Notes under the pieces: model-generated | What the model was told of the DNA's origin: nothing | Database searches by the model: none | Seen by the model: the letters and a program-made list of their open reading frames with translations, nothing else | Shown: in pieces, positions 22,132 through 34,900 of the stretch | How the letters are laid out: every line of letters begins with the position of its first letter | How positions within the stretch are numbered: the first letter of the stretch is position 1 | Assembly: GCA_003008705.1 (NCBI GenBank) | Contig: PDUO01000010.1 | Coordinates: 806,001-870,000, forward strand | DNA: 64,000 nucleotides | Reading direction: 5' to 3' | Origin: Pezicula radicicola | Taxonomy: Eukaryota; Ascomycota; Leotiomycetes; Helotiales; Dermateaceae | Translations under genes and position numbers: made by a program

Positions 22132-24832
22132 TTATGCCAAATATGTGTATGAATTATCCTCGCGCTCAAGGTAGTCTTTCTCAATCAGTTTCTTTGGGGT
22201 AAGTTAGTATTGCATTCATCGAATGGATTCAGATGAAGATAACATACCTCGATATTCTTCTTGATCTCTGACGTATCTACAGCACCTCTGGACTTGGTCT
22301 GATTGATGACCTCCGCGACAAGATTGACGTGCTCCATGACCTTGCGGCTTTTCATGATCCTTACGATTGCTGCCTGAGTCTCGAATTGACGATCCTGGGA
22401 GACACGATCATGAGTTGCCTGGTTTTCTTCCTTAGTCTCCTTCAACTGAATCTGGTTGATCTTGATCCTGAACTTGGGATCTGTGAAGTTCAGGTTAACA
22501 GTGAAAGTATCAGTATGGTTGATATCGCGGCCTTTTGGGTGCTTTGCCAGAATGCGGACTTTCCCGCAAGCTAGTGATTGGAGTGTTCGCTCAAGTTCAG
22601 CGTCGATAAGACCGGTTGCGCTGGCAATATCCTCATATGACAGACTTCCCTCTGGTCCGATGTCGTTGAACAGTACCAAAACAATCGCCTGGAAGGCGCT
22701 CACTAGAAGCTCTTTCGTGCCCTTATTAAATGTCGCCCGTACAACACTGTGTGCTAGAGCATGCTTCCATGTCAGGCGTCGACCAGTATGTTTATGCTTG
22801 TAGTGAGCATCGTACTTCTCGATGTGATTGGCAACTTCGGCTGGTAAGTTGACTTTCACGTCTGGGTAAGTAGGCCATGCAGCAGCTGACAATACACTAA
22901 CTTGAAGATCTAACGTTGTCTTGCTAGTATTGCTGAGAGATTGCTTGTAAGCAATCATTTCATCTCTAGCAAGTTCTTGATCCTTGAACATTTGCTCAAG
23001 ATTGTGAGTGAAGCTAGATCCGCACTCGCCCTTCAGCTTCTGTAGCATATTCCGCTCAGCATCTTGACTTGCACTGCGAGCCATTAAAAGCCGTCGAGCA
23101 AGATCCTTTTTATAGAAAGCCTCAAAGACATCCTTGCCTTCTATGAAGCGGAAAAGTTCAAGACCTTGGTCTAACTGCCGATCAAGCTCTGCATCTTCGT
23201 CTCCAGTACTTGATTGACCCATTTTCTCCGCAGTCTCTCGATCTGCAGCGTCGGATATCAAAGACTGAGGTACTGCCTTCAAGCCATTTCGCAGCAATGA
23301 GTCAATGTACTTTGCTATCATTTCGCCAACCTTGGAATTACTCGTGCCCCATACAGACGTATTCTTACGATCATTGATAAAGTTGCCAAACGCTTCTCGT
23401 AAGCCGTAGGTAAACTCTACGTCCTTTTTGAATGCATCACGGACAATCATATCCAGCGACTTCTTCAGTTCTAATAACCGCACGACCATGTCATCTACTT
23501 TCTCTTTATCAAGGACAATGGCAGATCCTGTCTGTTTTATATAAACTTCCCAAGGCTTTTTAAGTTTACTCTCGATATTTGAAAGTCTGAGAAGATCATA
23601 TAAGGCCTGCATGGAGCCGATCGCGTTATTCTCTAGAAGATTGGAAACGCCTTTCATGTCGAGAAGAATCTCAGAGCGGCGTTCTATCAGAATTTCGTGA
23701 GCGGCGTCCAGGAGCTTCCTTTTGGTAATGCTATCAAAATTGTATGTATCGCATCTTGTGGCCTCCCTAGACAGAAGCTTGTCACACGCCGAGATGTAAT
23801 CCTTCAAGGACGAAGTGCTTCGCTCCTCAGCAAAATATTCGAAGAACTCTTTGGATATGGTCATTAACTTTGGTTCGAAATGTTTCCCGTAGGTACCAAA
23901 GATATGGAACATAGACACAGAGTTTTTGAAGAGTGCGGCGTCAAACACATCTTGTATATTTTCCCGATCGGCTGTAACAAGATCACACATGCCTGACAAG
24001 ACTCGAGCGCCCAAACCATCCTCACGATCACGGGGAAATATCATCTTCCGAAACTGGTTTATTCCCATATCTTCCAATTGAGGCCGGTCCTTTGAGGCTA
24101 GGAGATATGATCGGTCGAGGTAACTAAAAATGGACCGCAGGAGTGTCTGGTAGAAGAACAAGATTAGCGACTAATTGCACATAAATATTTAAGATTTGGG
24201 GCAGGATCAGACTGTACCGATTGCTCGTTCCATATTGTCCAGTGCCCATACACAGTCCGCAGAGCATCGATGTTTGTTGTGCCTGATTGACTGACAATAA
24301 TGGGCAGCAACTGAGTATTGAGGTACGTCTCACAACGTTCTCTGAGATGTCGGAAGAGGTCCTCTGCACGATTATGGCGGCAAGTTGCTTCTACTGCACG
24401 ACAGAGGACCTCGAGCGGTGCAGTTGGTGGTTCCCTCTTAAATATCGAAGTAAGCGCGTTGTCTAGATCCCTCCAAATACTTTTGTAGTACTGTTCCGTA
24501 TCCTTCGACGTGGTCCTTAGGTTCTTGATAACCAGTCTCTTCGCTCCAGTATGCGGCTGGAAGTTTGAAGGTCCTTTGGTCAGGTCAACCACAGAGGTCC
24601 GCGAATTTGCGAAAGCCTTCGCCATATCGTCTTGTTTGTCAAGTGCTCTTGAGGAGTGGGAGACCTTCAATCGTTTCGAAGGAGTGGAGGAGGGGTCGAG
24701 TTGCGATACGCTACTTCCTCTGCAACCAGGAACTTCCCTCGACTGTTCGTGAAGCCCTCTCTTGCTGCCTTGGGATGTCGACGAGCTGATAATGTGTTCA
24801 GCAGATAGATCATCTGAATGCTGCATCGGCAT
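22132..24832 (-). CDS. cul4: Cullin-4, scaffold of CRL4 ubiquitin ligases
   Basis: Exons 24832-24218, 24146-22248 and 22191-22132 give 857 aa. The first 65 residues are Ser/basic-rich and disordered. Then GAKRLVIKNLRTT matches the cullin-4 N-terminal signature, followed by cullin repeats, which bind the DDB1 adaptor in this family. The C-terminal part holds the cullin homology region and winged helix. The neddylation motif IVRIMKSRK is present, with acceptor Lys near residue 804, 53 residues from the end as in other cullins. The protein ends in EKDYLERE...YTYLA, the conserved cullin tail, encoded by a 60-nt last exon; without that exon the frame would end in an unrelated tail. It would scaffold RING and DDB1 subunits in the nucleus. 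CDT2, a typical receptor of this ligase, is encoded at 58-60 kb. Confidence 0.95.
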
Positions 24833-26176
24833 CTGCCTTCATGGATCCTACGCGGGCATGAATGCGTTCTTTCGTGTCTAGTTAAATGCGCGTTGGAATA
24901 TCTAAGAGATCTAGGTAAAGACAGCAATGTCAATTGAAGCTCGGAAGCGCAAGTCTGGGGGATGCTGGACGTAAGCAACCTTTCTGTGGGAGTATTCAAT
25001 GGTCCTGGCACCTTGGGCCTTTGGGCGTTCGTTGATACCGATATGACGCGAACAAGTCTTCGGAGATAATACACCAAAAGCCGATAAATAAGCCGACACG
25101 TGACTGTACGTCTACAACCACCTCATTTTACAATAACGTTGCAATCTTGCCATCGGAGACCACTGTTTGTGGAAGCTTATATAGGTACTTGTGAGTAGTT
25201 TTGTTGAAGGAGAGAAAGCTTTTACTAGATGGATCATGGCAAAATGGGCGCTGGCCGCTTAATTCTTGAGGAGTTCGCAAGTAGCAGTGACTACCTCCGT
25301 CTCCGTATCTATCATACCGTTGATTAAGAGATGTGAATCCTAGCAGACATTACAAAAGACGCACCTAATCTGCTAATACTTCAGAATGTAGGTGCTAGAC
25401 CTTAGATGTAACTTAAGAAGTAATGAATTTAGCTATTACTGAAGCATAAACAGAGCTGGGAGAATGAAATAATCTCCAATCGAACATATTTTAAGTCTTT
25501 TCAGATTAAAGGCTCTCATTTTGATTGATTGCAGAGGAAAGAAAGAAAATCACCTCATAAATGGTTAATCATCCAATCATTACCTAAAGGTGTTTAAGCA
25601 TTTAATGCCCAACCAGCTCCTGTTTTCCCGTGCATCGATCCTAAACAATTAAGGCTTGCCCCACCAGTTTATGCTCAATAGGTAAGAACAGTATGCATGA
25701 AGTCTGAGACAAAAGCCACTAGTTTGAATATCGCGGTCCTAGTCAATAGTAGTGATAATTTACTGTACCTCTTTATGATAAGACTTGTACTGCGAGCTGC
25801 GACTAACTACTTCAATAGTGCTGTGGTTCATTGAAGAAGGAACGTGCCACAGAATTTCTTCCAGCCTGACCTTGAAGTTTGAGAGTGGCATTCATATCGA
25901 AAAGGCATTGCAACTTGTGGTGAATGTAAACCACAATCCCTTGAGACTGTTATTGCCTCGGGCATACCCGGGAACGTCATTTGATTTGTCTTACATGTCT
26001 TACAGGTTAGATATTTATTGAGGCATTTGCTTTGAGTCGAAATTCACTTGCGAATTGGTTACTGCAATGTATTTCTACAGCATCAGATTTACATTTTGCA
26101 TATCCTGACATTCCGACCAATAAACGCCCTCTGCCATATGCCAATAATGATGCTGCCGACCAATACCACATGCGGC
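24833..26176. other. Intergenic region between CUL4 and NUP192
   Basis: 1.3 kb holding the CUL4 promoter and the NUP192 3' flank. Short open frames here have no recognisable content; the middle is AT-rich. I see nothing else. Confidence 0.6.
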
Positions 26177-29100
26177 CTAAGTGAAAGACTTTTTAGGGAG
26201 TGGCTTTAAAATTGCCTTTTCATCAAACTGCAGCACCGGAAGAACGGTTAGCGTTATCTCTTCAAAATTGTTTCCGGAGGTAGCAGCACTTACGTCTAGG
26301 AATTCGGTGGCGGAAATAAGTAACATAAACGACTCTGTAAGCTCCTCGATGCTTTTTTCAGCAACTTTTCCTCCGGTACTTAGTCCCGCGGATCTTTTAA
26401 ATACGGCGAGGATGGATGTTCTGTTCTCTGAAATGAATTTTCGTGCTTGGTCGATTGTCTGCTGATTTTCACGACCTCGGCTTAATACTGCTGCGCAGAG
26501 CACCCTTACTATTGCAGCCAGAAGATCATAGTGCTTGCTTACAGCATCTGCATCGTCAATGTCTAATCCAATTAGTTCGTGTCACAACTTAAGGCTGACC
26601 ATATAACTTACCGACACCCAAGTCTGGATCAGCTTTGAATAAGCCGGATGCTTCAACTGCATGGAAAAGGCCGGATTTTAGGACAACTGTTGCTCCGTGT
26701 CTTGTCTGTGATAACTGGAGGAGTAGGGCCAATCTGGCATTGCAATACGACAACTGGATGCCGACATCTGCATAAATCGTTAGCCCGCATCTACAAGGAA
26801 AAGTGTATTTTTGCATCCCTACCTTCGCGAGGTGTTTCCCGCAGCTCCTTTGTGATATTTCGGAGAGAATCTACCAGAATGCTGATAAAGTTCAAGCGCT
26901 CCAAAGACTCTATCACGTACTTCGAGCCTTCTTTGTTTCCTAACTTGACCAGGCACGCAAGCAGGAGCAACGCTGCAATCCTACATGTTCGGTCACCAGC
27001 ATATGCGTCGTCACAGATGATATCTATTAAACGCTCTCCAGCTGCTTTGATAGTTTGGGTACTATGCCGGCGAGAGAGCCCAAGTATTCCTGCAGCATCT
27101 GACATCCCTGTCAGATAACGATAGCAAATGCCATAGAAAGTCTCCTTCAAAGATGCGTTGGATAATGGCGAGCCGATAGCCTTGAGAGAGAGTTGGAAGA
27201 GGTGTAAAAGTCTATCGCTGGCCATGTCTCCTAAGTCACTGTTTTTAAAAGACTCAGAACCAAACTCAAGGCTGAATAGGAGGGCTTTAGCCAGTTGCGC
27301 TAGCTCCATCGCCTCAGGAGCATTCTCCAAGCTGTTTTCCAACCTCGGCATTACTGTCTGCAAAGCTTGTAGCACAAATGAAATCTTTGTCGAGCCATCA
27401 GATCCCCAGGTGTTAGTCACCACAACCATCAGTTGTACCCATGATCTTAGTACATCTAGTTTGCGTACTCTCAAATTGGTTTTTTGATTGTGGCTGGCCA
27501 AGAATTGCATCAGAGTTTGCGCCTGGGTCTGTAGCTGGACAGTGTCTTGTGGATTGATGAGTCTGTTTGCTTTGACAAGTTCTGCTTGACGTAGGATCAG
27601 GAGTTCTTCGACCTTGGTCAAATTGTACACAGACTCGGGGTCGTTAGGATCTTCCAAACAGACTGCAAAATTGATATCTCCGAACCAAGTCATGTCCGAT
27701 AGTTGACCTACATAACTGAGGTCAAACTCCATGAAGTCGAAGAGTTCAAAAATGGTAGCATTTTGCGTCCTGGTTCCGTCCGCCTGTGTTGTGGAACCTA
27801 GTAAAGCCTCAACGACCCGGTTCTTTAGGGATGACGAATTGCTTCTGAGCAAACTACGAAGCTCTGCTGAGATGTATTGAAAGACGATAGAGCGTCGAGA
27901 AAGGAGCTCTGAAAGGCAGGAAGCGGCTGGAGACATCAAGAACCGCGGATCTGCTACATCAAGACCATCGCACAGTGCCTTGGGTTCTATCGCAGCTTCT
28001 TGATTGAACAACCAGAATGGTGCGTTGTTCGCTTGGAGTACTTCCATCGTGAGGTTTGCTGATAGTGGCGATGTCCAAAGCTGCTTCAAAATCAGCAATG
28101 CTTTGGTTTTCAGTGAGGCAAGCAACAAAAAGATATCGCTGCTTCCATCTAATGCTTCTGGGTCCTCAAGTGTTAGGGCCAATTTTAGGATTGAATGGAA
28201 TAGAGAAGAGCCTTGACTGAACGGGCCTTCCGGATCTATGTCCAAATAATCGACTTTGCATTGGAAGCCTAGAAGGAGATGCGCTATTGTAGGACGGCCA
28301 GGAGATACTCGTAAGCATGCCAAGAGGAAATCCAAAATGTGAATCTTGATCTTGTACGTCGATGAATCCGACCCTTGCTCTGGGTCAAACATTTCGTCCA
28401 TCTCCCTGACCAGTGACCTTGAAATGCTTTCCGCATCATTGTTCGTCTCCAACGCAGCAATTACCTTATTGCGGTCAACACATCGGCCCATACCGGCAGT
28501 AGATGTTGATGCCAATTTTGGAGATGCTGAAAGTCTCTCCAGTAACCCCAGGGAAGCAATGGTGAGCTCAGGATGGCCAAGACCACAATAGAGACCTAAG
28601 TCGGCAATGACTGAAAGGTTATTCAAAACACCGTCTTCGAAGGATGCAAAAGCAGCATTGGAGACATGATGCCGGCGATGTGTAGGTTGTAGTTTGATAA
28701 GAGGCCTTATTATATCCAGATACGTATATTGGAGATCCATAATTAAGGTGACGACTCGAATGCTACTCAAAAGGCACAATAGAATTGGAGAGCTAGGCCT
28801 GGCTGTGGCTACGTCCGAGATGTTCTGATGGATTGCGCTAAAAAGCGCAGACATGACAGCATCACTGAACACCCATTCCATAACTCTTGAAAACGGATGC
28901 AGACACACATATGCAGCAAGGTTGGATGTATTGATAGCAGCATCAACCTGGACGTTAGATTGATTGGCAAAGATAACGAGATCCTCGTTAAAAGTGGTTA
29001 GACAGGCCGAGATGAATTCTAAACACGTCAGTTGCAAAAGCCTCTGTTCGACAGTGTCTAGACGATCTGCAAGGCGACCACCAAATATGTGGCCAACGGC

Positions 29101-31482
29101 AAAGTCAATATAAGGATCAATGCCCGGCATGCGAGTGGCCGATCCAAGATTCTCTGGGAACGAGAGGCTATCGTTGATACTCTCTTCATCTTCGTAAGGC
29201 GAGACAAGCGCTATAAGGAGTTGTATGAACGCATTTGGTTGTTCGAAACCACGGCCTATTTCTTCAAAGATACGGTTCGAAGCTGCGCTTGATTTTCTCG
29301 TTTCACTTGGTGGCGATGACTTGGATAAGTGTGACCCTGGGGCATAACCACCAGAAATCCAGTGGTCAAGAGAGGCCCAGATGTGTTCGCCCGTTGGCCG
29401 GTTCTTATGGCTGAGCAGGCGACTCAGAGCAGTAAAGGCGCAGGCTCGTAAACGAGGCAGTATATCACTGCTAGCAAACTGAAGTAGCATTTCCACAAGA
29501 CGGAACGTAGGGTGCTGAAGCAGATATTGTCTCGCTAGCTCACTTTCTGCAGAGAGGCGTGCTATGAGTCGTAAGTAACATTCCAGCATCATGGCAGATT
29601 CTGGTTCAGTTTCGACCTGGTCATTATTAGGGTTCCCTGCCCGGTAAGATTGAGACTGTGGAAGGGCTGGGCGATCACGGATTTTTTCAGAGAAGAATGT
29701 GAGTTCCCGGAAGATTTGACTCCATGTCAGCGACTGACTACGTCTCATCATACCAGATGTGTGGCCAGCATCATCCAAGAGAAATTCATGGGCCGCAGTT
29801 GCACAATCCTCATCTTCGGAAAGCGCCTGAAGCATCTCACAAAAGGCACTGACAAGTGGGGTCGATGCTCGTCTTGAAGCCCAATGTATGAATCCGAGCA
29901 AAGCCCCATCTTGAACACCCCAGAAAGCCTCCATCGCAGCCTTTGGTCGCCCCTCGAACGCATACGATATGATGACTAAAAAACGTTCAAGATCAACGTC
30001 GTGTTCATGCCTCTGATTGAGTTGTCTTTGTTCATCCTCATCAATTCTCAACCTTCTTAAGACATCGGGCAAATTCGTGATGAATCCCTCAATGAATGAC
30101 TCCAGCTGCTCCATCAAAACGTCTTGAAAGAAATCCGAAAAGTAAATGGAATCTGAGATCAATTGAGGTGCTTTGTGTTGTAACCAGTCCCGTAACCCAT
30201 GTCGAGCAGGGTCATTCCACTCTGCAGCTTTGGCATCAGCAGATAGGGACATTAGGAAGTCGAATGCCCCATCTTTAAGAGCTTCATTGAATTGCTTTGA
30301 CCGTTGTTTGCTTTCTTCTTCTAGATTGACTCCGGCGATAGCATGTTCCCCATAGGTCTCATTATACCACCCACTGTATTCGGCAAGCCACCATGCTTTG
30401 AAAGCAGCATAAACATATTGCAGTGCCCATGGATAGCTGTCTGTTTGCCCAAACAGTTTTGTGTTCAAGGCTCTCGCTGTTTCCAATGAGCCACCGCCTT
30501 CTGGTGCGCCAAACCGTGATATAAAAGCACCGAGGGTAGGAAAGTAATGTACTAAATTTATTCGTCAGTTCTAATATATAAGAATGATTGTATCATATAA
30601 AAGAAGGTTGGGTTTCATAATAGGGCTGCTCACCCAAGAGATTATCGTATCTGTCCATTTTCCGGACAACTTCCACCATTACTTCAAAGTCACTAACATT
30701 TCCACGGCTGGTCTTTACCAGATATAGCACAATCACACCTAGTGATTCATGCTGTTGCACGAGGCTGCGCCGTTGGAATTCTATAGTTTCGAGAACTTCT
30801 TGCCGTTGCCCCTGCCCCAAAACTGAAGCACTGTTTAACTTGTCCGCAAGCTTCTGAAGCCAGGACCTGATGTCTTCCATGCTAGAGTAACATTTGCGCA
30901 GAAATTTCGAGGAGTTATCAGGGGAATTAGCAGCTTCCCCGGGCGGTTGTAATATGTAGACGATGACGTTCTGGAGGGGCACCCGTATACGCTCCTCTTG
31001 GTCAACATTCGCAGATTGTTCGAGAATCATGCGCAAGCAGTCTAATAGGTATTGCCGTTGTTGGTGAAATTTTATGATACCAGATTCTAGAGCTGTCCTG
31101 CCAAAACTGGCCCCATCGTCAGTCGCATCGAAAAAGATCTCCGCCGCCGCCAGTTCATCGAGGTTCAATTCGTCCGCAAGCTGTAAAGCTCCCTGTTGGA
31201 ACTCTTCATTCACTCCGTACACAGTGTCACCTATCTCAAGCCTGCCTACAAAGTTCAAGTCAGTTCGGTATTCATGAATTGGCGTAGATTTTGTCTACCT
31301 GTTGCTAAAGTCTGCCTGCTCTGCTCATTACGAGCGTTCTTATCTAACAGCCCCCTAAACTCCTCAGTATGCGCATGGAGCTGCGCAAGAAGCCGCTCGA
31401 GATCCAATAGACGTGATTCTGACACCGCAAGAAGATCTGCGTGCAGGAGCTTAAGCCCTTCGAAGCTATTCAGCTCAGACAT
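26177..31482 (-). CDS. nup192: Nucleoporin Nup192 (inner ring of the nuclear pore)
   Basis: Five exons (31482-31299, 31245-30634, 30551-26823, 26767-26612, 26562-26177) join in phase to 1688 aa, the usual size for fungal Nup192. The protein is almost entirely helical, as expected for an alpha-solenoid scaffold. Recognisable family segments include GRLEIGDTVYGVNEEF near residue 62, HYFPTLGAFISRFGAPEGGG near 268, and SYPWALQYVYAAFKAWWLAEY soon after; the C-terminal helices end in LPKKSFT. Nup192 (Nup205 in animals) binds Nic96 and Nup53 in the inner ring. The gene starts 495 bp from TEL1, head to head. No truncation or frameshift is seen. Confidence 0.93.
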
Positions 31483-31977
31483 TGCTGCCCTCCAAGATGC
31501 GCCGCGGAGCAGAAGTCAAGGTGATACAGTTCTCGAGCCAACATATGGTGGCAGTGCTTTATGATTAGTGCATAATTTCTTTGTCGTTGAGAACCCGTTC
31601 GTATGTTATAGAAGCAGCCTCTCAGAAAAATGTCAACATTTGGTGCAAGGATGCGGATTTTGACGCGAAGCCAACCGCGCCGCGTCTTGGGTCTTTTTTG
31701 GATGCCTCGCGACTTGCAACTTTGTTTGGTCATCGACAGCATTGCATGCGCTATCTATCCTGTCAAACCTGTACAAAACGATTTTCCAATGGAAGCCTCC
31801 TCGTATCCTTGAGTTTGCAGCATCTATTGAATTTCCTCCACATCTTCTCCGACCCATTCCCCGCAATCGTGCTTGAGACGTCCTCCCATCCCAACCACAC
31901 TGCTTCCTGACCCTGCCGCTTCCTTCAGCGATGCCCCTCAGTTTCGTAAGAATTCTGGCGTGCCGACATACTTCACA
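31483..31977. promoter_or_regulatory. Bidirectional promoter NUP192 / TEL1
   Basis: This 495-bp gene-free interval separates the NUP192 start (31482, -) and the TEL1 start (31978, +). No specific operator was recognised. Confidence 0.5.
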
Positions 31978-34900
31978 ATGGGCCCGGCGAGTGGCGACAA
32001 AGGGGAGTATCGGCTGGACATTTGCTTAGGTGGGCATTCCGCATTCATTTTGTTGGTAATGCACTGCTAAGATGCTGCAGCGGAAATCAGGGATGGTGGC
32101 TTAAGAGACCGTCAAAATGCTTTGAAAAGTCAGTATATGTACAGGCTCCACCAGATCTATCTTTCGTGCTAATGCGCTGGCAGCTTTGAGGGCCATTTTT
32201 GACAAACCACAGAAGGCTCCCAACGTGTATGTATACCCACCAAGGCATGGCTGGGATGATGAAGCTGACATTTAATCCAGTGAAAACCTCACTGACAAGG
32301 CATATCACGGAATCTTTGAAGATATCTTTAAGGTCGCTCTTACTGAGAAGCAGAATTTCCTGACGACAAAAGGAAAGTCGACCCCAGCCACTACCCTCAC
32401 CCGCCTCAATCTCAGCATCGATGCCCTTCGGGCCGTAATCAGGGCCAGTGCTGGTAAGCTGAAGGTAAAGACGGTTCAGGCAATCATTGATCATATCACG
32501 CAAACACTTCCCAATGCGGACGGAGAGTACTGTGCGCCTATAAGCCATAATTATCTCAAAGCTTTGAGCGAAATTCTCGACCATAAGGCACATGTAGAGC
32601 ATCTCAAGCATGACACTTGGCTCTATGTGGTTGACTTCTGCCTTCAGGGGATTGGTCAATATTTAAATGACAATAGTGTGGAACTGCTCTCACGTAACTC
32701 CCCAAGCCTGAATGCCAGCTACGCTTCTAGGTCAATACCTAAGTTATCCAGGGTAAATTCGCAAGCTCAGGACCAGGCAGGTGCGGTTTCCAGAAGGAAT
32801 GCCGAAGATCTCCTACAATGTTTACTGTCACTCGTTTCTGCACCCAATGCTCCAGTCCTTGAAAGAGCCCAAGAGCTCGCAGATGGAGTCATGTCATTTC
32901 TACGCCTACAAGGCTCTACTGCAAGCCAGAACCACCAGGTAGCATTCTGCATTACCAATTTGATATTGTCTTTCACTTTTGCGGATAAAACGGCGCTGAC
33001 CCAGACAATTGCCCATAATGCTATTCCAGTCATATGCCAATTATGGCAAGGAAAAACTGTAGCCAAAGATGAGATGCTGAATTCTGTGATGGATGAAATG
33101 TTGATTCTGCTCTTGAATGTTCACTTTCACTTGGAGAGAAGTATCAAGGATGGTTTATCAGGAGATCTTGCCCAGAAATTAGTCGACCTTCTGGACGTTA
33201 TGAGGGCAGAATATGCAAAGCGATCAGTCCGGGACCGGTTGCAACTGGATGATCTTGAAATGGCGTATATTCATGCTTCTGCCAGCGCATCACCTTTCCA
33301 ACTTAATACATTTCAACTAAAACCTCACAACACACGTGCAGAGCGCGGGTGGGCGATCTTGCAAGTTATCGGCATACTAGAAAATCTAGTCAGTTTGGGC
33401 AACGAAGATCGTGCAAACGAAGAGAGCGCAGATGAAGAGGAGCTATTAGATGACGACAACCGACGCTCAAGGAAGCGTCGACGACTTTCTGGAAATATCG
33501 ACCGACTTCTAGATCCTCTGGACTCTGCGGATGCAGGCTCTCGTCTTACGAGCTTACAAGCAATACCCTTTATTCTCCATAACCGGCAGCTGTCAGCAGA
33601 TACGCTCAGAAGATTACTAGGACAGTTGGTTAATCTCGTTGGAGATAAACGTATGGGCATCGACTCTTGGGCACTGCTCGCCATTGCAAGGCAAGTTACT
33701 CTGACCTGGTAAGTCTGATGCCAGCTAATACATTTTTCGTGTAGTTGTACCCTCCAGGAGGCCAGTTCTGAGTACCCCCCTGAGGACTGGGTACTACTTT
33801 GGCAGATTGGGTGTAGATCACTAACACTTGCCACAACCTGCCGTGTAGCAAGTACACAGCTTCATTGGATTCTTGCAAGAGATCTTGTCCCATATCACGA
33901 TATTGCTGAAGATGTGAATGCAATGGTCACTTCAGCAGACGTAAATGGCCCGGCGGTAATGTGCGATTCTGCGGTACTGCTTATGATGCATTTGCTGCAT
34001 GTTAGAGTTGCGGAAATCCCTGGTTCCAGTTTGCAGGCCTGTCGGCATGTTATCCGATGGTTATTTGACAAGTGGAAATCATGTACGGACTCATTTTCCA
34101 ATCAAAGGGCGTTTTCTGACAGTTATATAGCAGAGCAAGCTAAATCGCCGGCTCATGTTCAACCCTCTTACATACTAGACCTACTTCGAACCACCCTTGG
34201 GCTACCCAGCCTCCCTATGCCTACTACCATTACCATGCCATGTGGCTCTATTGCCCAAGTTTGGCAGCGCCATTTAGAGTCTCAGGATATTCTTCGATAT
34301 CTTCTACTTTTGGATGGTGCTTCTGCGAAATTTGCCACCTGTGGATTTTGTCCAAAGCGTTCGACTACAGACGAAGTTTCCTTTCTCTTAGACACTAGCC
34401 AATTTCGCGAGGCTCGAAAGCTGATTCTAGAGCTTCTACTACCCAAATGTGATAGTCTCCTCCAGGTGTGGAAGAGTACTTCTGCAGACCATTCCTCACA
34501 TATATCAATGGATACCTTTCGAACTACGATAGATACATGCATCAGTAGCTTTCTCCTAGTACCTTACTTTGCCGGTAGTTCTATGCACCAGATGCACATT
34601 TTTAAGGATACTTTGGAAGACCTGGAAACTCGATTACTTGCCTTCATCCAGGACTCGCAAGGAACACAAACATTCATTGAAGTTTTGCTACAACACCTTC
34701 AACCTTATCTGCCCCAATGTGGATCGGCCGAGGTAGCACGAATTTCCGAACACAATCCGGAACTGCTCGAGTTTTGTAGTATGGTCGCCGCAGACCTAGA
34801 CCGCCGGCGCAACGCACTTACGGAGTCCTTGGGTACTGCTGATGATATGATGGATCTGGATGACGAGTTCTCTACTCAAATAAGTCATACCAGGATTGAA

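Noticed and set aside
26648..27118. 156-codon + frame
   Set aside because: Antisense to NUP192 exons and crosses its splice sites.
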